Source: Clostridiales bacterium (GTDB lineage: Bacteria > Bacillota > Peptococcia > Peptococcales > Peptococcaceae). Taken from it: 12,012 nucleotides of DNA. The stretch is from contig QAKL01000081.1 in the NCBI GenBank assembly GCA_003343815.1, forward strand, positions 1 through 12,012, given 5' to 3'. Under the pieces are notes generated by a model. That model was not told where the DNA came from. It made no database searches and worked only from the letters and a program-made list of their open reading frames with translations. This document shows positions 1 to 5,187 of the stretch, one piece after another. The position numbers and the translations under genes are program-made. Positions within the stretch are counted from its first letter, which is position 1, and each line of letters opens with the position of its first letter.

Positions 1-35
1 GGTTTCTCTTTCTTTTTGTTTTGCACAAAGGTCAT
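1..35 (-). CDS. 5' end of an unidentified gene leaving the window
   Basis: An ATG at 35-33 on the minus strand is preceded by AAGGAG with a 5-nt spacer (GAAACC region), a strong Clostridia-type ribosome site. The eleven visible residues, MTFVQNKKKEK, are basic and say little about function. A lysine-rich cytoplasmic N-terminus fits many proteins, including recombinases and transporters. The gene would share direction with the small genes at 108-254 and 313-453. The 72-nt gap upstream holds an 11-bp dyad that may be its control site. The start call is reasonably good; the function is unknown. Confidence 0.5.
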   Translation of the reverse strand, partial: MTFVQNKKKEK

Positions 36-65
36 GGTTTCTCCTTTCTGCCGAACAAATAAGAA

Positions 66-99
66 ACAGTATTTGCAATAATATAAAAGCAAATACTGT
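66..99. promoter_or_regulatory. Perfect 11-bp inverted repeat, candidate operator
   Basis: ACAGTATTTGC at 66-76 and its exact reverse complement at 89-99 flank a 12-nt spacer made almost only of A and T. No T-run follows on either strand, which argues against a terminator. It lies 31 nt upstream of the start at 35, and the minus strand carries a TGGACA -35-like hexamer and AT-rich -10-like sequence here, although their spacing is short. I infer a repressor or activator site over the promoter of the gene at the left edge. Confidence 0.4.
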
Positions 100-107
100 C
101 CAATTTC

Positions 108-254
108 TCAACTTTTCGTTGATTTTTCGATATGTTTTTCCAAAATACGCACCATACATTCCTGCAAGGTGGCTCCGCCCGACGAAAAGTGCAGACGGAT
201 CGTGACCCCATCCTCACGTTTGATTTCGCGGACATCGTGATCGGTAGGTTCCAC
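108..254 (-). CDS. Small conserved-looking protein (48 aa), possibly recombinase-module associated
   Basis: I chose the GTG start at 254 because AAGGAGG lies 8 nt upstream. A longer reading from a GTG at 293 has no ribosome site. The product begins MEPTDHDVREIK, continues through a predicted beta segment (VTIRLHFSSG) and ends in an amphipathic helix (TLQECMVRILEKHI). Short proteins with this beta-strand then helix layout are common beside serine recombinases of Clostridia mobile elements (TnpW-like), but that link is from general resemblance only. It lies 58 nt after the small gene at 313-453 on the same strand. The stop is TGA at 110-108. Its function is not known to me. Confidence 0.5.
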   Translation of the reverse strand: MEPTDHDVREIKREDGVTIRLHFSSGGATLQECMVRILEKHIEKSTKS

Positions 255-312
255 TCGCGTCGCCTCCTTGCTGCAATCTATGAAATCGCGCACGGATTCA
301 TACGATAAAGTC

Positions 313-453
313 TTAAAAATCTATGCTGCGTACTTTGCTTTTCTCATAGATCAAGCAGATGGCAGCGGCAAACTGCTCCATAGGCGCTGTGCCTCCCTCC
401 ATGCTGATGGCGGGGCGTTCCATTCTGTGACGTATGGCTAACGCAAGTATCAT
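313..453 (-). CDS. Small hypothetical protein (46 aa)
   Basis: The C-terminal half (PAISMEGGTAPMEQFAAAI, then CLIYEK) reads like a real, hydrophobic-patterned small protein rather than a chance frame. The open frame extends to 561, but the upstream part (Arg/Pro/Gly-rich, no ribosome site) does not look coded. The ATG at 453 has only a weak AAAGGA 3-4 nt upstream, so the start is uncertain; the ATG at 423 is an alternative. It is co-directional with the 48-aa gene at 108-254, and the two may be transcribed together as accessory genes of a recombinase-type module. No function can be assigned. Confidence 0.35.
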   Translation of the reverse strand: MILALAIRHRMERPAISMEGGTAPMEQFAAAICLIYEKSKVRSIDF

Positions 454-561
454 GATCCTTTGTATGCGGTCGTCGCCCGCAGGTCTGCCATGGCCCGTCT
501 GCAATACTGGCGGTTGCCGCTCCGTTCCGGAACCGGTGTTTGCCTCCTGATTCCGAAACAT

Positions 562-841
562 CCCCGCGCGCCTATTGCTGGCTCACGCATACAAAAACGT
601 ATCTGTTTGACCCTGTTCAGTTGTTAAACGGGATTGTCAGCCCGCAAAAGCGTATTGATCTGTAATGCGCTTTTCCAGAATGGCAATCAGGAATCTGTCC
701 CCAATCGGGACAAACTGAGATTGTTACAGATGCCTGTCTCGTAGACTGGACAGGACACCTGAGATGAAAAGATTTGCTGCACGTTACATGCGGGGGGGGT
801 AAAACATACGATATCAAAACACACAGTTGCAGATAGGAGGG
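562..841. other. Region without a convincing gene
   Basis: No frame here has a ribosome site and plausible composition. A 66-codon minus-strand frame at 617-817 is Cys/Pro/His-rich and appears random. A minus-strand fragment around 665-735 reading IGDRFLIAILEKRI looks slightly protein-like but is short and framed by stops, so it could be a remnant. The stretch also holds a hairpin (646-674), a 6-bp stem TGTCCC/GGGACA near 697-713 and an unbroken run of eight G at 792-799. Confidence 0.4.
646..674. terminator. Hairpin flanked by A and T runs, weak bidirectional terminator candidate
   Basis: AAAAGCGTATT (646-656) pairs with AATGCGCTTTT (664-674) around a 7-nt loop, with one G-U type pair. The A4 at one end and T4 at the other give a short U-run in either direction. 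It lies about 170 nt beyond the end of the Spo0A-C-like gene and could end its transcript. The U-run is short, so this is a weak call. Confidence 0.25.
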
Positions 842-1172
842 TTATGCTTCGCTTTGTTGGTCAGCCCAAAGCTTTGCCGAAATCAAACAGATCAGTTCTT
901 TCGCGGTTGGTGCTTCATCAATCCAGTAGTGGCGCAGCATATCTCGTTTTCCGTTTTGCCAAATATCCTTTGTCGCACGGTTCAGCGCTTTGGAAACAGC
1001 AGCAGCTGTCCGTTTTTTGGGTACGTTTGCAGACCTCATTGCAGATAAACTGCATTTGCGGCATATTCGGCTGGTGTTCAACCGCAATGTCAATCGCATG
1101 ACACAAAATGCAGTAACATTCTTTCCCGCGCGTCTCGACGATGGAGTATATAGCGTTCTGAACATCCTTCAT
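842..1172 (-). pseudogene. Spo0A C-terminal-like DNA-binding protein, single-base frameshift
   Basis: Two overlapping minus-strand frames make one protein of about 109 aa. The first, from ATG at 1172 (AAAGGA 9 nt upstream), reads MKDVQNAIYSIVE through ICNEVCKRTQK. The second continues TAAAVSKALNRATKDIW through PTAKELICLISAKLW to the TAA at 844-842. This matches the small stand-alone proteins related to the Spo0A effector domain: a core helix pair and recognition helix, then a C-terminal 'PT-KE-I' helix. The frames differ by one base, and the switch falls at a run of six A near 1010-1015. An extra A by slippage explains it simply. Translation would need +1 movement, and the -1 slippery pattern is not in phase. 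It is therefore probably non-functional, unless the extra base is a sequencing error. Assignment is from recalled family pattern. Confidence 0.55.
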
Positions 1173-1247
1173 GTTATACAATCCTTTCCCGTTCGAGCTG
1201 ATATTAGATTACAACATTTTTGAACAATTTGCAGGTTTTCTGCCATT

Positions 1248-1275
1248 CTTTGACCCACTTAGACAAACTTTGACC
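1248..1275. promoter_or_regulatory. Two direct CTTTGACC repeats, 20 bp apart
   Basis: CTTTGACC occurs at 1248-1255 and 1268-1275 on the plus strand, so the copies lie about two helical turns apart on one face of the DNA. They sit 76-103 bp upstream of the Spo0A-C-like start. This spacing is typical of tandem regulator half-sites. They do not match the Spo0A box TGNCGAA. Function is inferred only from layout. Confidence 0.25.
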
Positions 1276-1368
1276 TTATGGAACATAAATAAAACTGTGA
1301 TAGGAAATCGGCCGCTTTTTGCTTCCTTATGGTCTACGATAACGGCTGCTGCAAATATGAAAAGGGAA

Positions 1369-1407
1369 AGCGAAACCCTCTCTCAAAATAAGAGCGCGGA
1401 TTTCGCT
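1369..1407 (-). terminator. Hairpin with following T-rich tail (minus strand)
   Basis: On the minus strand AGCGAAATCC pairs with GGGTTTCGCT (one G-U pair, nine Watson-Crick), with an inner CTCT/AGAG pairing, followed by TTCCCTTTTC. The G-U pair forms only in minus-strand RNA, which favours that direction. It would stop transcripts coming from the HAD/mtlD side before the Spo0A-C-like gene. The tail is interrupted by C, so efficiency is doubtful. Confidence 0.35.
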
Positions 1408-1560
1408 AAGACCAGTTCAAACAAACATGTTGCGTCTACTTGTTATAATCAAAAAACCAAATGACTCTGTTCTTAAAACTATGTGTCAGCTTAGTTACAT
1501 GAAAGATGTTTACTTATAAATCGTGCCGTTTATATTCTTTGATAACGTTGAAAACGACAG

Positions 1561-1592
1561 AAAAGCTTCCAGCATAAGCCGGAAGCTCTTTC
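1561..1592 (-). terminator. Hairpin homologous to the mtlD terminator
   Basis: On the minus strand AGCTTCCGGC pairs with GCTGGAAGCT around a TTAT tetraloop (one G-U pair), and the tail is TTTTCTGTCGTTTTC. Both the hairpin arms and the tail CTGTCGTTTTC can be aligned with the terminator after intact mtlD (2605-2639, tail GTCGTTTTC). It belongs to the duplicated mtlD 3' end rather than arising independently. Confidence 0.5.
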
Positions 1593-1599
1593 TGTGGGA

Positions 1600-1690
1600 A
1601 TTTGATGTCAAGCGTATGGTAAATATCCAGAATTCGCGCACTAGTAGATGCTCCGGCAGGGTCAGTCCCCTGACAGGATGTTGATCATGC
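1600..1690 (-). pseudogene. Degraded 3' end of a second mtlD copy
   Basis: The minus strand reads GLTLPEH, then in a neighbouring frame SARILDIYHTLDIK. The intact mtlD ends GLTAEHPLSARILDIYRALGI. A block of 23 bases (1620-1642) is identical to 2667-2689 inside mtlD, and similarity continues through the stop region into the terminator. Relative to mtlD, one base is missing between the GAGCATC and AGTGCGCG blocks, shifting the frame, and the original stop is lost. Only the last few dozen codons remain; the Rossmann and catalytic parts are absent. It lies just downstream of the HAD pseudogene, so the HAD gene is sandwiched between two mtlD 3' ends in the same orientation. The divergence outside the core points to an old duplication or recombination, not a fresh one. 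Confidence 0.65.
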
Positions 1691-1904
1691 GTGGAGAGTT
1701 CGCACGATCTCTGACTGTTGTGAAAACACTGCATTTTGTCATTAGATATAGCGCTCGACACACGTTTTCAGCTCCGATATCGTACTGATGATCCCGTCTG
1801 GGTTTGTCGCTGTTCCAAATCCATATCTGGCCCATATGAATGGAATTCCGGCTTCTTTTGATGCATTTTCGTCGCCTGCTGTATCCCCAACATATACAGC
1901 CTTC

Positions 1905-1908
1905 CTAA
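1905..1908. repeat. Target-site duplication CTAA (left copy)
   Basis: CTAA directly precedes the left end of the MITE and is repeated at 2069-2072. It fits the YTAR four-base target consensus known for IS5-group elements. Confidence 0.8.
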
Positions 1909-2068
1909 GGAACCTCTGAATAAATCCCCGACCGCGGACGACGGATCTTTTCCGCCAATCCTGCGGTTTGAAAAACGAGAAATACATACAGTATTCCCAC
2001 GTTTTTCAAACCTTGTCTTGACGAAAAATCTCTCGCCGTCCACAGCCGCTGATTTAATCAGAGCTTCC
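1909..2068. mobile_element. 160-bp foldback MITE, IS5-like termini
   Basis: The left end begins GGAACCTCTGAATAAATC and the right end, reverse complemented, begins GGAAGCTCTGATTAAATC: 16 of 18 bases match. The similarity continues inward (GGACGACGG against GGACGGCGA) and peaks in a perfect 13-bp arm (1965-1977 with 2000-2012, GGTTTGAAAAACG) plus AATAC/GTATT around an ATACA loop. The loop centre, 1988.5, is exactly the midpoint of the element, so the whole insertion is one long imperfect palindrome. It codes for nothing and is flanked by a perfect CTAA duplication. The GGAA termini and a YTAR target suggest mobilisation by an IS5-family DDE transposase acting in trans. That family link is inference; boundaries and duplication are seen directly and confirmed by restoration of the HAD frame. 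Confidence 0.88.
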
Positions 2069-2072
2069 CTAA
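2069..2072. repeat. Target-site duplication CTAA (right copy)
   Basis: CTAA directly follows the right end of the MITE and matches 1905-1908. One copy belongs to the original HAD gene (codons for HGIRKA). Confidence 0.8.
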
Positions 2073-2604
2073 TCCCATGTTTTTTCATCAGGTTTTTTAT
2101 ATTGCTGCCTTTCTCCAAGCCGGTTTGTCCCGACATTACAGTATCCTTAAAATATGGAGTTGAGTTGTGGGCGTGCAAAAAGGCAGAAACATAACCGTCT
2201 TTACAATTGCTTACAATGAATAAATCGTATTTTTGATATAAAAAAACGACTGTTTCTTTTACGCCTGCATACAGTGTGGCTCCATATTCATACAGATACT
2301 GAACCTCTGTTCTCTCAAAATCTTTCAGAATTTGCTGCCGCTTTTCTTCCTGCAGTGCGGGAAACAAGATCCGTACAATGTCTGTCAGCTATTTTCCCAT
2401 CAATTCCGATATCGTTTTCTGATCTACATGTAAGTCTGATTCACTGTGCTTCAAAAGTACGCGATTTCAAACCTCTGTGGCTTTCTCCGTTGCATCCAAC
2501 AGTGTTCCATCCAGATCGAAAATTACTGCATTTTTCATATCTATCTCCTTATGCGTCCGAACGAATTCTATAAAATCCAACCACAGGCGTAACGTGAAAA
2601 CGAC

Positions 2605-2639
2605 GAAAGAGGCTCCGGCGGAGGGCGGGAGCCCCTTTC
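2605..2639 (-). terminator. Terminator after mtlD
   Basis: In minus-strand RNA GAAAG plus GGCTCC pair with GGAGCC plus CTTTC (one internal mismatch), with an 11-nt loop and the tail GTCGTTTTC. It begins 9 nt past the mtlD stop and lies before the HAD start at 2538. It probably limited HAD expression or gave HAD a separate promoter. A diverged copy occurs at 1561-1592. Confidence 0.6.
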
Positions 2640-2647
2640 TGGGGAAA

Positions 2648-3796
2648 TCAGATACCGAGTGCGCGATAAATATCCAGAATTCGCGCACTGAGCGGATGCT
2701 CCGCTGTCAGGCCAGAATACCGAGCCAGCGCTGCATCTGCCCCAGCTGTCTGAATTGCTTTCTGCAGCTCTACACTTTGCGGATCTTCGTCATTTTCATA
2801 GCGCAATGCAGCCGCTGCGCCGAACAGCAGCTCATCTACCGGCAAGCTGTATCCATACGCCGTGAGCAGAGGGCTGATCAGCCGGTCTGTTGCGGCCAGT
2901 TTCCGAATGGGTTCACGTCCTACGCGCGTTACCTCGTCCTGCAAATACGGATTGTGGAAACGCGCAAAGATACGGTCGATATAGGCCTGATGCGCTACCG
3001 CATCCATGGAGAATTTCCTGACAAGTCCCGCGCCGCTTTGCTGCATGGCCTTATATACAATGGTGCTGATTGCCGGGTCTTGAATACTCTCAAGGATTGT
3101 CCGATGCCCGCGAAGGCAGCCAAGATAGGCACAGATGGCGTGACCGCTGTTCAGTGTAAAGAGTTTGCGTTCAATATATGCATCCAGATTATCGACGAGC
3201 GCCATACCGTCAATCTGCGGCAATTCGCCCTTCCAGCCAGATTTTTCAACGTCCCACTCGGAAAATTCTTCTACAGCCACATCCAATGGCGCTTCAAAAG
3301 ACGCCTTCGGCACAATGCGGTCAACGGCACAATCGGCAAATCCGACACAGGCATCTGCGAACGTCCGTGTTTCTTCATCTAGAAGCGCGTAAACCGCAGT
3401 CTTCAGCTGGCTGGAAGCCCGGATAGCATTTTCACACGCAACGATATTCAGCGGCTCTGTCTGCTTTGCGCTCATCCGAGCATGGATTCCGGCAGCAATC
3501 GGCTTTGCCACGATTGGCAGGATTCGAAGCCCAACAGCCGTTGTGATCAGCTGCGCAGTGCAGATCGGTTCAACGAGAGCGTCGCCAGCAGAGCTGACGC
3601 CGTCAACGTCTGTCACACAGAAGGTTCGCGGGTTTTTGTCCTGTACGTGAACACAATATTGCTTTTCTTCATTGAGCGCACCGATCAACTCCATATTGAC
3701 ATCGGCAAAGGTCACATGATAACTGCCATTTGCCAGAATTGCGCCGATAAAACCACGTCCAATATTGCCTGCACCGACCATAATCGCTTGTTTCAT
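2648..3796 (-). CDS. mtlD: Mannitol-1-phosphate 5-dehydrogenase
   Basis: The product interconverts mannitol-1-phosphate and fructose-6-phosphate with NAD(H) in the cytoplasm. From ATG 3796 it is 382 aa, the usual MtlD length. The N-terminus has the dinucleotide-binding motif GAGNIGRG (8-15), and the catalytic polyol-dehydrogenase signature is KLFTLNSGH with K211, N216 and H219. The C-terminal helical domain is complete, ending SARILDIYRALGI. The start is set by AGGTGA about 6 nt upstream; an in-frame ATG at 3880 would overlap the previous gene heavily. The AGGTGA itself is the last sense codon and stop of the upstream esterase (5-nt gap), implying translational coupling. No PTS mannitol component (EIICBA, HPr-like) is in the window; an ABC importer of a family that includes sugar-phosphate carriers is upstream instead. 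Related long-chain polyol dehydrogenases act on tagaturonate or fructuronate, but length and motifs favour MtlD. Confidence 0.9.
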   Translation of the reverse strand: MKQAIMVGAGNIGRGFIGAILANGSYHVTFADVNMELIGALNEEKQYCVHVQDKNPRTFCVTDVDGVSSAGDALVEPICTAQLITTAVGLRILPIVAKPIAAGIHARMSAKQTEPLNIVACENAIRASSQLKTAVYALLDEETRTFADACVGFADCAVDRIVPKASFEAPLDVAVEEFSEWDVEKSGWKGELPQIDGMALVDNLDAYIERKLFTLNSGHAICAYLGCLRGHRTILESIQDPAISTIVYKAMQQSGAGLVRKFSMDAVAHQAYIDRIFARFHNPYLQDEVTRVGREPIRKLAATDRLISPLLTAYGYSLPVDELLFGAAAALRYENDEDPQSVELQKAIQTAGADAALARYSGLTAEHPLSARILDIYRALGI

Positions 3797-3801
3797 ATGT
3801 A

Positions 3802-4449
3802 TCACCTCATTATTTTCTGAACCGCATGATAAACTTCCTCTGTGAGCGCTGCATGGGATACAGCGTCCATGTGTACGCAATCTATTTCTGAGGCGCTGGC
3901 TGTTTGCGCGGCGTCAAGAAAATAGACCTGCCATTTTTGGCAGACTTCCCGATATACTGCCGCAAACTTCCGTGAATCATCCAGTTTCCCATTCATCTCA
4001 TGTCCGGGAAACTTGCGGTCAAGTTCTTCATGTAATGCAATTGGGGAAATAACCAGAATTCTTGGTTCATCCCGATAGACCGGCGAGCTGCCCGGCATAT
4101 AGGTATTCGCATGGACGGCAACGTCCAACAGTGCATCCAACCCTTTTGCAGAGCGATACACTGTTCCGTACTTCAGGTCATTTGTCCCAAGACTGATGAT
4201 CAGCAGATCGACCGGCTTTGCCGCAACCATGCAATGCACAAGGCCGTGCCGCCCATTCAGATAGTCCCGGAACGGATCGTCGAACGAGGTCGTCCGGGCA
4301 TTCATGCCGCACTCTGCGACGCGGTATTCCTTGCCGAGCAGCGTTTGCAAACGCCCTGTCCAGCGCGTTTTCTCATCAAAGCGTACACCACTGCCCGGCG
4401 TATAGCCCCATGTATTTGAATCGCCATAGCAGACAACTGTACGGCTCAT
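3802..4449 (-). CDS. SGNH/GDSL hydrolase, second of a tandem pair
   Basis: A 215-aa cytoplasmic esterase-type protein with no signal peptide. Block I is YGDSNTWG (nucleophile S11), block II is ECGMNARTT, block III is LGTND (N90), and block V is DCVH (D190, H193), so the catalytic set is complete. The pattern YGDS-TWG, RWTG and RTT-FDD is that of the arylesterase/acyltransferase group typified by Mycobacterium smegmatis MsAcT, recalled from family knowledge. Its ATG overlaps the stop of the upstream paralogue by four bases (ATGA), with AGGAG 8 nt upstream inside that gene. Its own end supplies the mtlD ribosome site. The likely role is removing acyl (for example acetyl) groups from an imported substrate; the substrate is unknown. 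It differs from its neighbour mainly in the middle (PFRDYLNGRHG) and C-terminus. Confidence 0.85.
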   Translation of the reverse strand: MSRTVVCYGDSNTWGYTPGSGVRFDEKTRWTGRLQTLLGKEYRVAECGMNARTTSFDDPFRDYLNGRHGLVHCMVAAKPVDLLIISLGTNDLKYGTVYRSAKGLDALLDVAVHANTYMPGSSPVYRDEPRILVISPIALHEELDRKFPGHEMNGKLDDSRKFAAVYREVCQKWQVYFLDAAQTASASEIDCVHMDAVSHAALTEEVYHAVQKIMR

Positions 4450-5105
4450 AACGTTTCTCCTTCAAAGATTGTCCGGATCTTCTTCGCTATTGCCGTTCCG
4501 AGTGCCAGATGCGATGCCGGTTCCATATGGACGCAGTCCTTCACAGACGGCTCTGCATACGCAGCCGCGTCCAGAAACTCCGCGCCGTGTGCTGCGGCAA
4601 TTCGCGCAAAATATTCTGCAAATTTCAAAGATTCTTCGTACTTGTTGTAAATGCTCGATTCCGGACGCAGGACAGCAATATCCGGATAGAGATGGATGGG
4701 GGAGATGACAAGGATTTTGACGCCGTTTGGAAAAATGCTGCAGCCTGCCGCCGGATAGCAGCCGTCTGCGTGCTCGATCAGGCGCAGCAGCTCGTCCAGT
4801 CCTTTATAGGAGCCGACTGCTCCTGTGTATTTGAGATCATTGGTTCCGAGACTTACGACAATCAGGTCGATCGGCGCATGGGCACAGAGTGCATACCCAA
4901 GCCCTTTCCGGCCATTTCTGCAGTCAACGTAGTAATCGTCAAAGCTGGTTGTTCTGCCATTCAAGCCTTCCTCGATGATGGAATAGCCGTCGCCGAGCAG
5001 CTTGGCTGCAACGCCTGTCCAGCGGACATCCGCCGGGTAGCGCCGGCCGTCTGCCGGGATATTTCCCCATGTATTCGAGTCTCCATAGCATAAAATTCGC
5101 TTCAT
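4446..5105 (-). CDS. SGNH/GDSL hydrolase, first of a tandem pair
   Basis: A 219-aa paralogue of the next gene. Catalytic elements are S10 in CYGDSNTWG, the oxyanion Gly in EEGLNGRTTS, N89 in LGTND and D190/H193 in DCVH. It has no secretion signal, so it acts inside the cell. The start at 5105 has GGAGG with a 6-nt spacer. The early part (RILCYGDSNTWG, DVRWTGV, EEGL) closely resembles MsAcT-type arylesterases. It is the first gene after the terminator at 5142-5177, and no obvious promoter fits in the 36 nt between them, so expression probably relies on read-through from the transporter genes. Keeping two intact paralogues with different mid-regions suggests two related acyl substrates or an oligomer of both; that is inference. 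Confidence 0.85.
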   Translation of the reverse strand: MKRILCYGDSNTWGNIPADGRRYPADVRWTGVAAKLLGDGYSIIEEGLNGRTTSFDDYYVDCRNGRKGLGYALCAHAPIDLIVVSLGTNDLKYTGAVGSYKGLDELLRLIEHADGCYPAAGCSIFPNGVKILVISPIHLYPDIAVLRPESSIYNKYEESLKFAEYFARIAAAHGAEFLDAAAYAEPSVKDCVHMEPASHLALGTAIAKKIRTIFEGETL

Positions 5106-5141
5106 TTTCTGCCTCCAAAGCGGTTTTTCTGAAAAAGGCGC

Positions 5142-5177
5142 AAAAAAAGAAAGCGGGGACGGGAAACGCCCCCGCTT
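5142..5177 (-). terminator. Rho-independent terminator after the solute-binding protein gene
   Basis: In minus-strand RNA AAGCGGGG (from 5177) pairs with CCCCGCTT (to 5151) around an 11-nt loop, and the sequence continues TCTTTTTTT. The GC-rich stem followed by seven U is a textbook intrinsic terminator. It begins 10 nt past the stop of the binding-protein gene and separates the transporter from the esterase and mtlD genes, so it likely sets unequal expression within one cluster. Confidence 0.85.
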
Positions 5178-5187
5178 CTTTTAAGAA

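Larger units (their letters stand above)
1173..1559. other. Non-coding stretch between Spo0A-C-like gene and mtlD remnant
   Basis: The only long frame here (plus, 1171-1464) lacks a ribosome site and a credible composition. The region holds the 5' leader of the Spo0A-C-like gene, a pair of direct repeats (1248-1275), a terminator-like hairpin (1369-1407) and an isolated perfect extended -10 (TGTTATAAT, 1441-1449, plus strand) with no clear -35 and no gene downstream. I see no RNA gene. Confidence 0.45.
1742..2538 (-). pseudogene. HAD-superfamily phosphatase, inactivated by two stops and a MITE
   Basis: The ancestral gene starts at ATG 2538 (AAGGAG, 6-nt spacer) and would encode about 210 aa, the usual size for phosphoglycolate-phosphatase-like HAD enzymes. 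Visible motifs are motif I FDLDGTL (nucleophile D8, acid D10), motif II LFIVSNCKDG, the motif III Lys in GLEKGSNI, and motif IV YVGDTAGDE. Three lesions are seen. TGA replaces codon 24 (2469-2467), probably an ancestral Trp before NRVL. TAG replaces codon 50 (2391-2389). A 160-bp insertion with a 4-bp duplication splits the gene between HGIR and KAVYVGDT. Deleting 164 bp rejoins the two halves in frame. It follows mtlD after a terminator and may once have dephosphorylated a sugar or polyol phosphate, but the substrate cannot be read from sequence. Confidence 0.88.

Noticed and set aside
792..799. Run of eight G as a phase-variation tract
   Set aside because: It lies in a stretch without a gene or promoter that it could switch.
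1000..1020. Programmed frameshift in the Spo0A-C-like gene
   Set aside because: The required shift is +1, while the A-run is not in phase for a standard -1 slippery heptamer; a one-base insertion is simpler.
832..1101. Plus-strand ATG at 844 with AGGAGG three bases upstream
   Set aside because: The spacing is too short, and the frame is the antisense of the Spo0A-C-like gene, whose protein pattern is much more convincing.
1441..1449. Extended -10 TGTTATAAT on the plus strand
   Set aside because: It has no -35 at a useful distance and no plus-strand gene downstream; left as a note only.
2389..2469. Stop-codon recoding in the HAD gene
   Set aside because: Both TGA and TAG would have to be recoded, other genes here use TGA and TAA as ordinary stops, and the gene is also split by the MITE.
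2477..3382. Plus-strand frame of 301 codons across the HAD/mtlD junction
   Set aside because: It runs antisense through MtlD's conserved coding sequence and shows no family pattern.
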